From an uncultured Bacteroidota bacterium (GTDB lineage Bacteria; Bacteroidota; Bacteroidia; Flavobacteriales; Flavobacteriaceae): 64,000 nucleotides of DNA. Positions 29,451 to 41,045 of the stretch are shown here, one piece after another. Within the stretch, counting starts at the first letter, position 1, and each line of letters opens with the position of its first letter. The stretch is taken from NCBI GenBank assembly GCA_902593165.1, contig CACJHI010000002.1, positions 1 to 64,000 on the forward strand. The letters run 5' to 3'. A program made the position numbers and the translations under genes. The notes beneath the pieces were generated by a model. It had not been told where the DNA came from, searched no databases, and worked only from the letters and a program-made list of their open reading frames with translations.

Positions 29451-30104
29451 ATGAAATTTTTTATCGATACTGCTAATCTAGATCAAATTAAGGAAGCTCA
29501 AGAAATGGGTATTTTAGATGGTGTTACTACAAACCCCTCTCTAATGGCTAAAGAAGGAATAACAGGAGAGAAAAATATTATAGACCACTACCTTAAAATT
29601 TGTGAAATAGTTGATGGTGATGTCTCTGCTGAAGTAATATCAGTTGATTACGAAGGAATTATTAAAGAAGGAGAAGCTCTTGCATCACTTCATAAACAAA
29701 TTGTAATAAAAGTACCAATGATAGAGGAGGGAGTGAAAGCCATAAGATACTTTAGTGATAAAGGACTAAAAACTAATTGTACTTTAATATTTTCATCTGG
29801 TCAAGCATTGCTTGCTGCAAAAGCAGGGGCTACTTATGTCTCACCTTTTATTGGGAGGCTTGATGATATTTCTACTGATGGTTTAGATTTAATTTCTGAT
29901 ATAAGAGATATATATGATAATTATGCTTATGAAACCGAAATTTTAGCTGCTTCAATAAGACATACTATGCACATAATTGATTGTGCTAAAATAGGAGCAG
30001 ATGTAATTACTAGCCCTTTATCTGCAATCAAGGGTCTGTTGAAACATCCCCTAACAGATATTGGTTTAGAAAAGTTTTTAAGTGATTATAAAAAGGGAAA
30101 CTAA
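29451..30104 (+). CDS. fsa: Fructose-6-phosphate aldolase/transaldolase-like
   Basis: [50 protein letters not shown]. Confidence 0.93.
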   Translation: MKFFIDTANLDQIKEAQEMGILDGVTTNPSLMAKEGITGEKNIIDHYLKICEIVDGDVSAEVISVDYEGIIKEGEALASLHKQIVIKVPMIEEGVKAIRYFSDKGLKTNCTLIFSSGQALLAAKAGATYVSPFIGRLDDISTDGLDLISDIRDIYDNYAYETEILAASIRHTMHIIDCAKIGADVITSPLSAIKGLLKHPLTDIGLEKFLSDYKKGN

Positions 30105-31504
30105 TTCTCTCTTAAAATATTATCAACCTCATTAGTAAATAGATTACTAAATCCATCTATAATATTAACTTTTTGGTCAATTATAATGGTTTTATTTAAA
30201 TATGTAAGTACCCAGTTTTTACTAGATCTTTCAAAGTCTTTAAATGAAAATTGATTTGATAAATCAAGATTTAATATATTTTGAGCTTGGCTGACCATAT
30301 CAGTGTATGGCTGAATACAAATGCCAATAAACCTATAATCTGGATAGCTCTCTTTAAGTTCCTCAATCCTTCTTATAGTCCTCCTGTAATGGTTCATTTG
30401 AGTCTGAGACCAAAAATAAATTAATGATTTTGATCCTCTAAGTTCATTCGAACTAGATTTAATTTCTCCATTGTAGTCAATAATTTCAATATTTGGAAGT
30501 GAATTCCCTTTCTTCATTTTCTCAATATCATTATATAATTTAGTTATCTCATCAAGATATTGTTCTGATGAGTTTACATATGTATAGTAATCAATAAACT
30601 CTTCGTGGTAATCATTATTCTTAAAATTTAAAATTTCCTCAATTGCTGTTGCACGAGCCAAGTTGTTTTTTAGAGATTGATCAGTAATTTGAGAATCAAT
30701 TATTAAAAGTTTTTTAATATTAAAATCAGTATTATTTTTCTCATAGAAATATACCTTTCCACTGCCTAAGGTTTTTTCGTTAAAATAATTCATTAGATAA
30801 GTAATATACGGTTCAAAAAGTGATAAATCTGAATCATTTAAGTCCATTTCATCTCTGTAACTAAAGAACTCCTCCCTCTTAATATCACTCCAGTCTTTAC
30901 CTCTTAACAGAGCGTATCTCTCAAGTTTGTTAAAATAGTTATATTTTATACTTGCTTTAGTTATATTTCTTGAAAGACTTTTTGGTTTTCCACTACTATT
31001 AAAAATTTCCCATATATTCTCTTTTTCATTCATTAGAGAATCTATAGCATTTTTAAATACGTCACTTTCTTGTGAGTATATTTCAGATATATATCCAATT
31101 TCTGACTCATCCAAGATAGACATATCAACTAAAAAATTATTCTTTGATGATCCTTTACCACTGAAAGTCAAGGATTCTTTGAAATCTTCAACATTAACTC
31201 TTATCCATAGACTATCACCGTTTTCAACAATAATATTTTGATTTTCTGGTACATGCTCAATCCTATATATTCCGGGTTTAATATCCTCAATTTTTTTAAA
31301 AAATTTATTATTAGAATCTAATTCTATTGAATCTATTTTAATATTGTTATAGTAAAAGTTAACATATCCTGAAGACGGATTTATAATCTCTCCTCCTAGA
31401 AAAAAACTAGTATTTTGAGTGTCTTTATTACATGAGCTTGAAAAAAATAAAATAATAACTACTATAATTAGTTTTAGAAATTTCATCTTACTATTTTTGC
31501 GCAT
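30101..31504 (-). CDS. Thioredoxin-fold (TlpA-like) lipoprotein lacking CxxC
   Basis: Lipoprotein signal [49 protein letters not shown] in the thioredoxin position. Confidence 0.7.
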   Translation of the reverse strand: MRKNSKMKFLKLIIVVIILFFSSSCNKDTQNTSFFLGGEIINPSSGYVNFYYNNIKIDSIELDSNNKFFKKIEDIKPGIYRIEHVPENQNIIVENGDSLWIRVNVEDFKESLTFSGKGSSKNNFLVDMSILDESEIGYISEIYSQESDVFKNAIDSLMNEKENIWEIFNSSGKPKSLSRNITKASIKYNYFNKLERYALLRGKDWSDIKREEFFSYRDEMDLNDSDLSLFEPYITYLMNYFNEKTLGSGKVYFYEKNNTDFNIKKLLIIDSQITDQSLKNNLARATAIEEILNFKNNDYHEEFIDYYTYVNSSEQYLDEITKLYNDIEKMKKGNSLPNIEIIDYNGEIKSSSNELRGSKSLIYFWSQTQMNHYRRTIRRIEELKESYPDYRFIGICIQPYTDMVSQAQNILNLDLSNQFSFKDFERSSKNWVLTYLNKTIIIDQKVNIIDGFSNLFTNEVDNILREN

Positions 31505-31508
31505 ATTT

Positions 31509-33131
31509 ATGTTATCTGTATCTAATTTATCGCTTCAATTTGGAAAGAGAATACTCTTTGATGAAGTAAATATAACTTTTTCTCCTGGAAATTGTTATGG
31601 AATTATTGGAGCTAATGGAGCAGGTAAATCTACTTTTCTTAAAATTTTATCTAAAGATTTAGAGCCTAATACTGGTTCTGTTTTTCTTGAACCAGGAAAG
31701 AGGTTATCTGTTCTTGAACAGAACCATAATAGGTATGATGAAAACACTGTAATAGAGACTGTAATTCTTGGAAATCAAAAACTATTTGAATTAAAAAGTG
31801 AGATAGATTCAATTTATGCAAAAGAAGATTTTTCAGATAAAGACGCTGATAGGGTTGGTGAGCTCCAGGCTTCATTTGAGGAAATGAATGGATGGAATGC
31901 AGACGCAGATGCAGCCTTCTTATTATCAAGTCTTGGAATCACTGAAGAATTACATCACAATAAAATGGCTGATATTGATCAAAAGGTAAAAGTTAAAGTT
32001 CTATTAGCTCAATGTTTGTTTGGAAATCCAGATGTTTTAATCATGGATGAGCCAACCAATGATCTTGACTATAATACTGTTGAATGGTTAACAAATTTTA
32101 TAAATGAATTTGAGAATACTGTTATAGTTGTATCTCACGATAGATATTTTCTCGATGCAGTTTGTACGCATACCTCAGATATAGATTTTAGTAAAATCAA
32201 TCATTTTTCAGGTAACTACTCTTTTTGGCAACAATCAAGTGAATTAGCTTCCAAGCAAAAACTACAACAAAATAAGAAAGCTGAGGAAAAGAAAAAGGAA
32301 TTACAAGAATTTATTTCAAGGTTCTCTGCAAATGTTGCTAAATCTAAACAGGCAACTGCTAGAAAAAAGATGATTCAAAAACTTAACATCGAAGAAATTA
32401 AGCCATCTAGTAGAAGGTATCCTGCAATAATCTTTGAACAAGAAAGAGAAGCAGGTGATCAAATTCTTGAACTAAAATCACTTTCATATGAGAAGGATGG
32501 AGAAGTATATTTTAAAGATATCAGTCTCAATCTAAATAAGGGTGAGAAGGTTCTTATAATATCAAAGAATTCAAGATCTATTAATCTTTTCTATGATTGT
32601 ATTTCTGGAAACTTAGAACAAACATCTGGATCTTACAGCTGGGGAGTTACTACAAGTTCAGGGTATTTGCCGATGGATAATCACTCATTTTTTGATAAAA
32701 ATATTTCCCTTGTTGATTGGCTTAGACAGTGGACTAATACTGAGGAGGAAAGGGAAGAGTTGTTTATAAGAAGTTTCCTTGGTAGAATGCTTTTTAGTGG
32801 AGATGAGGCACTTAAATCATGCAATGTACTTTCAGGAGGTGAAAAGGTTAGGTGTATGCTCTCTAAGATCATGATGGGTAAACCTAATGTTCTTTTAATT
32901 GATGAACCTACTAATCACCTAGACCTTGAATCAATTACTGCATTTAATAATTCACTATCTAATTTTAAGGGTACTGTACTTTTAAGTACCAATGATAGGG
33001 CTTTTGCTGAATCTGTTGCTAATCGTATTATTGAGATAACTCCAAATGGAATAATAGATAGTTATCTTCCTTTTAGTGAATATATTGTTGATGAAAAAGT
33101 CTTATCTCAAAGAGAAAAACTTTATTCCTAG
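31509..33131 (+). CDS. ABC-F family ATPase
   Basis: Two ABC domains (GANGAGKSTFLKIL; IMDEPTNDLDYNTVEWL; LSGGEKVRCMLSKIMMGKPNVLLIDEPTNHLDLESI), no TM. Start at ATG 31509 rather than tracked 31419, which overlaps the divergent gene. Confidence 0.93.
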   Translation: MLSVSNLSLQFGKRILFDEVNITFSPGNCYGIIGANGAGKSTFLKILSKDLEPNTGSVFLEPGKRLSVLEQNHNRYDENTVIETVILGNQKLFELKSEIDSIYAKEDFSDKDADRVGELQASFEEMNGWNADADAAFLLSSLGITEELHHNKMADIDQKVKVKVLLAQCLFGNPDVLIMDEPTNDLDYNTVEWLTNFINEFENTVIVVSHDRYFLDAVCTHTSDIDFSKINHFSGNYSFWQQSSELASKQKLQQNKKAEEKKKELQEFISRFSANVAKSKQATARKKMIQKLNIEEIKPSSRRYPAIIFEQEREAGDQILELKSLSYEKDGEVYFKDISLNLNKGEKVLIISKNSRSINLFYDCISGNLEQTSGSYSWGVTTSSGYLPMDNHSFFDKNISLVDWLRQWTNTEEEREELFIRSFLGRMLFSGDEALKSCNVLSGGEKVRCMLSKIMMGKPNVLLIDEPTNHLDLESITAFNNSLSNFKGTVLLSTNDRAFAESVANRIIEITPNGIIDSYLPFSEYIVDEKVLSQREKLYS

Positions 33132-33132
33132 A

Positions 33133-35541
33133 TTATTTATCCCTAATTACTGCTCCAAGTTCTAATTTATAAGCGTCAGCGAACCTAGTCATAATCTTAT
33201 CTATAATTTTATCAGTAAGAGTTTTTTTACTATCATTAAATGTAAAACTTACAGCAAAGGATTTTTTGTCGTCACTAATATTTTTACCCTTGAATTCATC
33301 AAAAAGAACAACATCTTTTAGAATTTTACCCTCTAAACCATAAGCTATTGACTCGATCTCTTCAAATTTTATGTTGTTATCTAGAATCATAGACAAATCT
33401 CTTCGAGATGATGGAAATTTAGATAATTCCTCAAATTTATTATTAAATGTCTTTAACCTTATTTTATCAAGATCTAAATTTAAAATATGTATGTCTTGAT
33501 CAATAGAAAACTCTTGAATATAATCTTTATCGAGCTCTCCGATAAAACCAACTTCTTTTTTATTATATAAAATTTTGAGTTTAGATTTAAAAATTTCATC
33601 TTCAACTAGCTCATACTTAACATTTGATATATTTAATTTTTCTAATAAATTTTTAGAAACTCCTTTTAAATAATAAAAGTTATTTTCTTTATAATCTGTG
33701 ATCCAGTTTTCCTCAAATACATCACCGGTAATCGCTACATTAAGCCTTTTGTTTTCATAATAATTCTCCTTATCTAGGGAGTAACTGTTTCCAAACTCAA
33801 ATAATTTAAGATTTCTATTCTGCCTGTTAGAATTGTGTTTAATAGTTTCTAACATGTTTGGAATAAGCGAAGCTCTTAGATTAGATAATTCAGTTCCTTG
33901 TGGATTCAAAATACTAATTGGCTTATCACTATATCTCTGATTTATTGATGGAGAACAAATAGAATTATTTATAATTTCATTGAATCCGATTCCAACAAGA
34001 TTTTGACTAATAATACTTTCAATAACATTGATTTTATTTTTTCCAATTTCTGGAATAGTCATTGAAATTTTGTTCTCTATTTTGATATTGTCAAATCCAT
34101 ATACTCGAAGTATTTCTTCAATTACATCAATCTCCCTGTAGACATCATGTCTGTAGTATGGTGAGACAATATTGACACCATCATCAGTAATTCCTGAAAT
34201 CTCAAAGTCTAGAGAACTTAAAATTTGAGTAATAACTTCATTTTCAATTTTTTGACCAGATATATCTTCGATTCTCTTATACCTTAGATAAATATCTTTT
34301 TTTTCTAATTTATTATTATCCTCTACAAAAACTTCTGAGATTTTACAATTAGGATTATCGTCTTTTATAAGAATTGCAGCTCTTTTTAAAGCATATATTA
34401 CTTTTTCAGGATCAACACCTCTTTCATATCTAAATGATGCATCAGTAAATAGTTGATGCCTTTTTGATGACTTTCTTATTGTTACTGAATTAAATATAGC
34501 TGATTCTAAAAATAAATTTTTTGTTGAGTCTGAGACTCCAGAGTCTAGACCACCATATATTCCTGCAATACACAGGGGTTTATTTTCGGAACAAATCATT
34601 AAATCATCACTATTGAGTTCAATTATTTCGTCATCTAAAGTTTTAAATTTAGTTCCAGATTTTAATGATTTAACATTTATATTTTTTAGTTTATCAAAGT
34701 CAAAAGCATGAAGTGGTTGCCCAATTTCATGCATTACAAAGTTTGTTATGTCTACTATGTTGTTTATTGGTTTTAGTCCTATTGACTTTAATTTATTCTG
34801 CAGTTTGTCGGAGGACTTTTTGACTTTTATATCCTTTATAATCAAACCTGAATAAAAAGGACATTTTTCTTTGTCTATTATATCAAGGTTAAAATCTTCT
34901 TCAATATTAACTGACTCGAAAGAATTGATCGATGGAAGATTTATCCTACTTTTAATTGACTTGTAATCATAATATGCTTTTAGATCTCTTGCTACCCCAT
35001 AATGCGACATTGCATCACATCTATTGGGAGTTAATCCAATTTCTAGAATATTATCATTTTCAATATTAAACACTTCACTAATTGGAGTTCCTGGTTTAAT
35101 ATTTTTATCTAATACCATAATTCCATCATGAGAATCACCAAGACCAATCTCATCTTCAGCACATACCATACCATTGCTAACAACCCCTCTAATCTTTGAT
35201 TTTTTAATTTTTATCTCTGTACCATCATTAGTGTAGATTTTTGATCCAACTACTGCTACAGGAACTATTTGGCCTTTTTCAATATTTGGTGCACCACAAA
35301 CTATTTCTGAAATTTGATTGTTTCCAAGATCTATAGAGGTAAGCTTTAATCTATCTGCATTTGGATGCTTTTCACATTTTATAACTTTACCCGCAACAAC
35401 TCCTTCTAGACCACCTTTTACTGATTCAAAAGAATCAATCTTTTCTACTTCTAACCCTAAATTTGTTAATATTTCAGAAATTTCTACTGGGTTTGATTCA
35501 GTTTGAATGTATTCCTTAAGCCAGTTTATCGATATTTTCAC
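33133..35541 (-). CDS. pheT: Phenylalanyl-tRNA synthetase beta subunit
   Basis: MKISINWLKEYIQTE; GVVSNGMVCAEDEIGLG; LTPNRCDAMSHYGVARDL; FDVDxx B5/FDX domains. Confidence 0.96.
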   Translation of the reverse strand: MKISINWLKEYIQTESNPVEISEILTNLGLEVEKIDSFESVKGGLEGVVAGKVIKCEKHPNADRLKLTSIDLGNNQISEIVCGAPNIEKGQIVPVAVVGSKIYTNDGTEIKIKKSKIRGVVSNGMVCAEDEIGLGDSHDGIMVLDKNIKPGTPISEVFNIENDNILEIGLTPNRCDAMSHYGVARDLKAYYDYKSIKSRINLPSINSFESVNIEEDFNLDIIDKEKCPFYSGLIIKDIKVKKSSDKLQNKLKSIGLKPINNIVDITNFVMHEIGQPLHAFDFDKLKNINVKSLKSGTKFKTLDDEIIELNSDDLMICSENKPLCIAGIYGGLDSGVSDSTKNLFLESAIFNSVTIRKSSKRHQLFTDASFRYERGVDPEKVIYALKRAAILIKDDNPNCKISEVFVEDNNKLEKKDIYLRYKRIEDISGQKIENEVITQILSSLDFEISGITDDGVNIVSPYYRHDVYREIDVIEEILRVYGFDNIKIENKISMTIPEIGKNKINVIESIISQNLVGIGFNEIINNSICSPSINQRYSDKPISILNPQGTELSNLRASLIPNMLETIKHNSNRQNRNLKLFEFGNSYSLDKENYYENKRLNVAITGDVFEENWITDYKENNFYYLKGVSKNLLEKLNISNVKYELVEDEIFKSKLKILYNKKEVGFIGELDKDYIQEFSIDQDIHILNLDLDKIRLKTFNNKFEELSKFPSSRRDLSMILDNNIKFEEIESIAYGLEGKILKDVVLFDEFKGKNISDDKKSFAVSFTFNDSKKTLTDKIIDKIMTRFADAYKLELGAVIRDK

Positions 35542-35571
35542 AGGGTTTCTTTATTAGACAAATATACTTAA

Positions 35572-37677
35572 TCAACTAATATATCTCCACAAATTCTTAG
35601 AATTTGAAGATGATGAGATTTCATTTCTGATAGGTAAGTTTTCTTTGTTATTTAGTCTAGGGTCATCTTTTAATATTTTAATTGCAGAATTACGAGCATT
35701 ATTTAGTATTTCTGTATCATATATAATATCAGCTAATTTAAACTTAAGCATTCCGCTCTGTCTTGTTCCTAACATATCTCCTGGACCTCTAAGTTTTAAG
35801 TCTACTTCAGCTAGCTTAAATCCATCACTTACCTTGACCATTGTTTCAATCCTAAGTTTAGAGTCTTCAGATAATTTATCCTTTGTCATTAAAATACAAT
35901 AGCTTTCATCGTTCCCTCTGCCAACCCTTCCTCTCAATTGATGTAATTGAGATAATCCAAATCTTTCTGCACTCTCAATTACCATAACTGATGCATTTGG
36001 AACATTAACTCCAACTTCAATTACTGTTGTTGAAACTAAAATTTGTGTTTCTTTTTCTATAAATCTTTTCATTTCATAGTCTTTATCTTTTGCATTCATT
36101 TTTCCATGTACAATACTTACCTGATAATCAGGACGAGGAAATTCTCTTACAATACTTTCATAACCATCCATTAAATCTTTATAATCTAGTTTCTCTGATT
36201 CATTTATAAGAGGGTAAACAAGATAGACTTGTCTTCCTTTTTTAATTTGATCTTTTAAAAATTTAAATACACTAAGTCTATTTTTATCATATTTATGAAC
36301 GGTTTTTGTGGTTATTCGGCCTGGCGGTAGTTCTTTTATTGATGATATGTCTAAATCTCCATACAAGCTCATTGCTAGTGTTCTTGGTATAGGAGTTGCT
36401 GTCATAACAAGTATGTGTGGAGGTGGATTATTTTTTTTCCAAAGTTTAGCTCTTTGTGCAACACCAAATCTATGTTGCTCATCAATTATACTTAAACCCA
36501 AATTTTTAAACTTTACAATGTCCTCTAGAATTGCATGAGTTCCTACTAAGATATTAGTTTCACCACTCAAAAGATCATTATGAATAAATCTTCTGTTCTT
36601 TGCTTTGGTAGAACCAGTTAGTAGATTAATTTTTATATCAAAATCAATTAATAGTTCACTAAGAGATTTAAAATGTTGATTTGCTAAAATCTCCGTGGGA
36701 GCAAGTATACATGATTGAAAGCCATTGTCAATTGCTATTAACATTACCATCAATGATACTATAGTCTTTCCTGAACCAACATCACCCTGAAGTAATCTGT
36801 TCATCTGTTTTCCATCACGAAAATCATTTCTTATCTCTTTGATAACCTTTTTTTGATCCCCGGTCAATTCAAAGGGTAGGCTATTTTTATAAAATTCATT
36901 CAAGTTATTACCTACTTTTTCAAACTTAAATCCATTTAATTTTTGAACTCTATCATTACGGGTAAGTTGGAATCCTAATTGGTTAAAAAACAATTCTTCA
37001 AATTTTAACCTCCTTATTGACTCTGAGAGTAATTCTTGGGACTCAGGAAGATGAATATTTATAATTGCTTTATATCTGTTAATTAGATTGAATTCATTCA
37101 GTATTGACATCGAAAGATTCTCTTTAATATGATCTTGAATAGAATTTAACAGGTTATAAATTATTTTGATGAAATATTTCTGTGTAACACCCTCATTTAT
37201 CAATCTTTCAGTAGAGGAGTAAATTCCATGAAGTCTTCTTGGGACATTTCTATTGAAATTAGACTTAGTCTTTATCTCAGGGTGTGCAATTGAAGCCTTG
37301 TTGCCAAACCATGTAATTTTTCCATAAACTACGTAATCTTCATTAATCTTTAAGGATTCTTCAACCCAATTAAATCCTCTATACCATATTAAATCAATTT
37401 TTCCTGTATCGTCATAAAGCTCACAATTTAATCTGTCTCTATATCTAACTTTGGTTCTTCTAATACTCCTGATTTTTCCAATTATTTGAACCTCTGATTG
37501 ATTCTTTGGTATCTCATTAATACTATAGAATCTAGATCTATCTATATATCTATATGGATAAAAATCTACAAGATCTTTAATTGTTTTTAGATTTAATTCT
37601 TCACTGAGTAATTTTGATCTTGCAGGGCCTACTCCTTTTATAAATTCAATCGATTGATTTAAAAAGTCACTATTCAC
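35572..37677 (-). CDS. recG: ATP-dependent DNA helicase RecG
   Basis: LLQGDVGSGKTIVSLMVML; IIDEQHRFGVAQRAKL; VMTATPIPRTLAMSLYGDLDISSIKELPPGR; LHQLRGRVGRG. Confidence 0.96.
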   Translation of the reverse strand: MNSDFLNQSIEFIKGVGPARSKLLSEELNLKTIKDLVDFYPYRYIDRSRFYSINEIPKNQSEVQIIGKIRSIRRTKVRYRDRLNCELYDDTGKIDLIWYRGFNWVEESLKINEDYVVYGKITWFGNKASIAHPEIKTKSNFNRNVPRRLHGIYSSTERLINEGVTQKYFIKIIYNLLNSIQDHIKENLSMSILNEFNLINRYKAIINIHLPESQELLSESIRRLKFEELFFNQLGFQLTRNDRVQKLNGFKFEKVGNNLNEFYKNSLPFELTGDQKKVIKEIRNDFRDGKQMNRLLQGDVGSGKTIVSLMVMLIAIDNGFQSCILAPTEILANQHFKSLSELLIDFDIKINLLTGSTKAKNRRFIHNDLLSGETNILVGTHAILEDIVKFKNLGLSIIDEQHRFGVAQRAKLWKKNNPPPHILVMTATPIPRTLAMSLYGDLDISSIKELPPGRITTKTVHKYDKNRLSVFKFLKDQIKKGRQVYLVYPLINESEKLDYKDLMDGYESIVREFPRPDYQVSIVHGKMNAKDKDYEMKRFIEKETQILVSTTVIEVGVNVPNASVMVIESAERFGLSQLHQLRGRVGRGNDESYCILMTKDKLSEDSKLRIETMVKVSDGFKLAEVDLKLRGPGDMLGTRQSGMLKFKLADIIYDTEILNNARNSAIKILKDDPRLNNKENLPIRNEISSSSNSKNLWRYIS

Positions 37678-37764
37678 TATCTAAAAAATAAATTCTTTAT
37701 AAGTATTGATTTAATATATAATTAATAGGTAATTAAAATTTATTAATTACTTAAATTTATATCA

Positions 37765-40005
37765 ATGTTAGAAGATAACAAATCTTACCTAAAAGATCTT
37801 AACGAAGCTCAATTAAATGCAGTTTTAAAAACAGAAGGTCCTTCAATGGTAATTGCAGGTGCCGGTTCTGGAAAAACTAGGGTTTTAACATATAAAATTG
37901 TACATCTTGTAGAAAATGGAGTTGATCCATTTGAGATTCTTGCACTTACATTCACAAATAAAGCTGCAAGAGAAATGAAATTGAGAATATCGGCAATGAT
38001 AGGGGAGAGTGAATCAAAAAATATTTGGATGGGTACTTTCCATTCAGTTTTTGCAAAAATTTTAAGGTTTGAAGCCCATAAGATTGGATTTACATCTGAT
38101 TTTACAATTTATGACACCCAAGACTCTGAAAGACTTGTATCATCTATAATAAAGGAAAAAAACCTTGATAAGGATGTGTATAGACCAAAGTCAATAAGAA
38201 ATAGAATCTCTTCATTAAAAAACAATTTTATTTCAGTAAATGGATACTTCTCAAATAATGAGCTGGTTGAATCAGATAATCTCTCTAGAAAACCTGAAAC
38301 TGGTAATATATATAAAGAATATAACGAGAGGTTAATAAAGTCAAACTCTATGGATTTTGATGATTTATTGATGAAAACCAATGAGTTGCTTAATAATTAT
38401 CCAGAAGTGTTAGCTAAGTATCAAGAGAAATTCAAATATATTTTGGTGGATGAATATCAGGATACTAATAATTCACAATATTTAATAGTTAAATCACTTT
38501 CAGATAAGTATCAGAATATTTGTGTGGTTGGAGATGATGCTCAAAGTATTTACTCATTTAGAGGAGCAAATATTAATAATATTATCAACTTTAGAAATGA
38601 TTATGATGAAGTAGAGGTTTTTAGACTCGAGCAAAATTATAGATCTACAAAAAATATTGTCAATGCAGCAAACTCTGTAATTGAACATAATAAGAATAAA
38701 ATCGATAAAGAAGTTTGGACTGATAATGACTTTGGTGATAGAGTTGAAATAATAGCAAATGATTCCGACATTGGTGAAGCTAGAGGTCTATGTCAAAAGA
38801 TAATATCTTTTAATAATACTAGCTTTTCAAATATTGCTATTCTTTACAGGACCAATGCACAGTCCAGGCCAATAGAAGACTCTCTAAGGCTTAATAAGAT
38901 TCCATATCAAATTTTTGGTGGAGTATCATTCTACAATAGAAAAGAGATAAAAGATGTTTTAGCATATCTAAGACTCATTGTGAATAGTAGTGATGAAGAA
39001 AGTTTAAAAAGAGTAATTAACTATCCCGCTAGAGGTATCGGACAAGTAACAATAAATAAAATTATTCTAGCTGCACAAAATCATAATTTGACATTGTATG
39101 AAACAATTAAAAGGAATAACGAACTATCAATAGGCCTTTCTGCCTCTGTCTTAACAAAACTTCAGAATTTTATTGATCTTATTGATGTATTTAAAATTGA
39201 GAATAAAAAATTAAATGCGTTTGATCTTACAAAAGAGGTAATTGAGAAAGTCAGAATAATAGATGAATTAAAAAAAGATGATTCTCCAGAGGGAATATCA
39301 AGAGTAGAAAATGTTCAGGAATTATTAAACGGAATAAGAGATTTTATTGAGGATCAAAAAGAGCTTGTAGATTCAAATGATAAATTATCTGAGTTTTTAT
39401 CTACAGTATCACTTTCAACCGACTTTGATACAGTGAATGAAGACCAAGATAAAGTCTCATTAATGACATTACACTTATCTAAAGGACTTGAGTTTAAGCA
39501 TGTATTTATTGTAGGTCTTGAAGAAGATCTATTTCCCTCTGCTTTAAGCTATAATACTAGATCAGAATTAGAAGAGGAGAGGAGGCTATTCTATGTTGGA
39601 ATTACAAGAGCAAAGGAAAACTTATACTTATCTTATGCGAACTCAAGATATAGATGGGGTAAATTAATATACTGCGAAGAAAGTAGGTTTCTCAATGAGA
39701 TTGATAAGGATTATGTGAAAATAATAAATCCAAATCCTATTAAGTCTAATGTACCTTTATCTCCGAGAAAGAATATAATTTATAATTCAAAACCTAACTT
39801 AAAAAGACTCCCAAAGACATCCACTACGATTCCTGCAATTAAGATAAATGTATCTGAAGGAGATAATGTATCTCATGAAAAGTTTGGTATTGGGGAGATA
39901 ATTAAAATTGAAGGAAGTGGAAATGACTCAAAGGCCACAGTTAATTTTAAAAAATTTGGTTTAAAAAACTTGCTCCTTAGATTTGCTAAGTTAAATAAGG
40001 TGTAA
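37765..40005 (+). CDS. UvrD/PcrA-type superfamily 1 helicase
   Basis: LNEAQLNAVLKTEGPSMVIAGAGSGKTRVL; VDEYQDTNNSQY; QNYRSTKNIVNAA; LMTLHLSKGLEFKHVFIVGLEE. Confidence 0.95.
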   Translation: MLEDNKSYLKDLNEAQLNAVLKTEGPSMVIAGAGSGKTRVLTYKIVHLVENGVDPFEILALTFTNKAAREMKLRISAMIGESESKNIWMGTFHSVFAKILRFEAHKIGFTSDFTIYDTQDSERLVSSIIKEKNLDKDVYRPKSIRNRISSLKNNFISVNGYFSNNELVESDNLSRKPETGNIYKEYNERLIKSNSMDFDDLLMKTNELLNNYPEVLAKYQEKFKYILVDEYQDTNNSQYLIVKSLSDKYQNICVVGDDAQSIYSFRGANINNIINFRNDYDEVEVFRLEQNYRSTKNIVNAANSVIEHNKNKIDKEVWTDNDFGDRVEIIANDSDIGEARGLCQKIISFNNTSFSNIAILYRTNAQSRPIEDSLRLNKIPYQIFGGVSFYNRKEIKDVLAYLRLIVNSSDEESLKRVINYPARGIGQVTINKIILAAQNHNLTLYETIKRNNELSIGLSASVLTKLQNFIDLIDVFKIENKKLNAFDLTKEVIEKVRIIDELKKDDSPEGISRVENVQELLNGIRDFIEDQKELVDSNDKLSEFLSTVSLSTDFDTVNEDQDKVSLMTLHLSKGLEFKHVFIVGLEEDLFPSALSYNTRSELEEERRLFYVGITRAKENLYLSYANSRYRWGKLIYCEESRFLNEIDKDYVKIINPNPIKSNVPLSPRKNIIYNSKPNLKRLPKTSTTIPAIKINVSEGDNVSHEKFGIGEIIKIEGSGNDSKATVNFKKFGLKNLLLRFAKLNKV

Positions 40006-40007
40006 AA

Positions 40008-40038
40008 AAAAAGCATAACTAATGTTATGCTTTTCTTT
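40008..40038. terminator. Bidirectional hairpin terminator
   Basis: GCATAAC-TAAT-GTTATGC (40013-40030) flanked by an A tract and T-rich stretch, between convergent uvrD-like and ompA-like genes. Confidence 0.8.
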
Positions 40039-40057
40039 TAACTAATTAATTTCTTTA

Positions 40058-40981
40058 TTAGTCAGGCTTGTTATCTGAGCTAATAGTATCACTAGGACCA
40101 GTAGCAGGTACATTCATACTCATGCCTTCCTCAATAAGTTTAGTAAACTGATCAAGCTTAGGAAGAACAATTATCCTTGTTCTTCTATTAACTGCTCTTG
40201 TAACTGAAGAATCATTATCAGCTATTGGCATATAAAAACTTCTTCCAGCAGCCACTAATTTAGTAGGATCTACACCATAGCTATTTTGAAGAATTCTCAC
40301 AACAGAAGTTGCTCTTTTAACAGATAAGTCCCAGTTATCAACCACACCTGGAATAGTCTCAGCAGCTTTTTCCTGATCTATTGGCATGTTGTCAGTATGA
40401 CCCTCTACCATAAATTCTAGATCTGGCTTATCACTTATTACTTTAGCAATTTTTTCTAAGACACCTCTTGCTCTTGTTGTTACAGTAAAACTTCCACTGT
40501 TGAATAATAATTTATCAGAAATAGATACATAAACAACACCTTTTTCTACGTTAATCTCTATATCATCATCACTAAGAGTTCCTAAAGAGCTCTTAAAGCT
40601 TTGAACAAGCGCTAGAGTAACTGAGTCTCTTTTTGTAACAGCATCTTGCATTCTAGTTATGATAAGATCTTTTTCTTTAATACTTTCAAGAGATCTCTCA
40701 AGATTTTCAGCTCCTTTTTGTGTTAGAGTTGTTAGATTTCCAATGTTATCAATTAAATCTTGGTTGTTAGCTCTTAAAAATTTGTTTTGTTCAGATAAAG
40801 CAGCTAATCGTTCTGAAGTAGCAGATAATTGAGTTTCTGTAGCTCCAAGTTTAGCAGTCGCGCTATCTAATAGTTCCTTTGTATTTTGTTGTAGACTTTC
40901 TAAATCTGAGTACTTCTTTTGAGAAACACAAGATGATAGAAGTAAGCCTACAAAACCTACGATTATTATATTCTTTTTCAT
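40058..40981 (-). CDS. OmpA-family lipoprotein
   Basis: Lipoprotein signal LLLSSC; coiled coil; FMVEGHTDNMPI and RRTRIIVLPKLD of the OmpA C-terminal domain. Confidence 0.92.
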   Translation of the reverse strand: MKKNIIIVGFVGLLLSSCVSQKKYSDLESLQQNTKELLDSATAKLGATETQLSATSERLAALSEQNKFLRANNQDLIDNIGNLTTLTQKGAENLERSLESIKEKDLIITRMQDAVTKRDSVTLALVQSFKSSLGTLSDDDIEINVEKGVVYVSISDKLLFNSGSFTVTTRARGVLEKIAKVISDKPDLEFMVEGHTDNMPIDQEKAAETIPGVVDNWDLSVKRATSVVRILQNSYGVDPTKLVAAGRSFYMPIADNDSSVTRAVNRRTRIIVLPKLDQFTKLIEEGMSMNVPATGPSDTISSDNKPD

Positions 40982-41045
40982 GTCAAAAATATTGGTTATT
41001 AATTAGTCAGCTACAAACTTAATATTTTTAAACTAAAATATTGCA

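Noticed and set aside
31419-31508. N-terminal extension of the ABC-F ATPase
   Set aside because: It overlaps the divergent lipoprotein gene; ABC domain homology begins right at ATG 31509.
37678-37764. TAATTA-rich repeats between recG and the uvrD-like gene
   Set aside because: Simple AT-rich sequence; repetition compatible with background composition.
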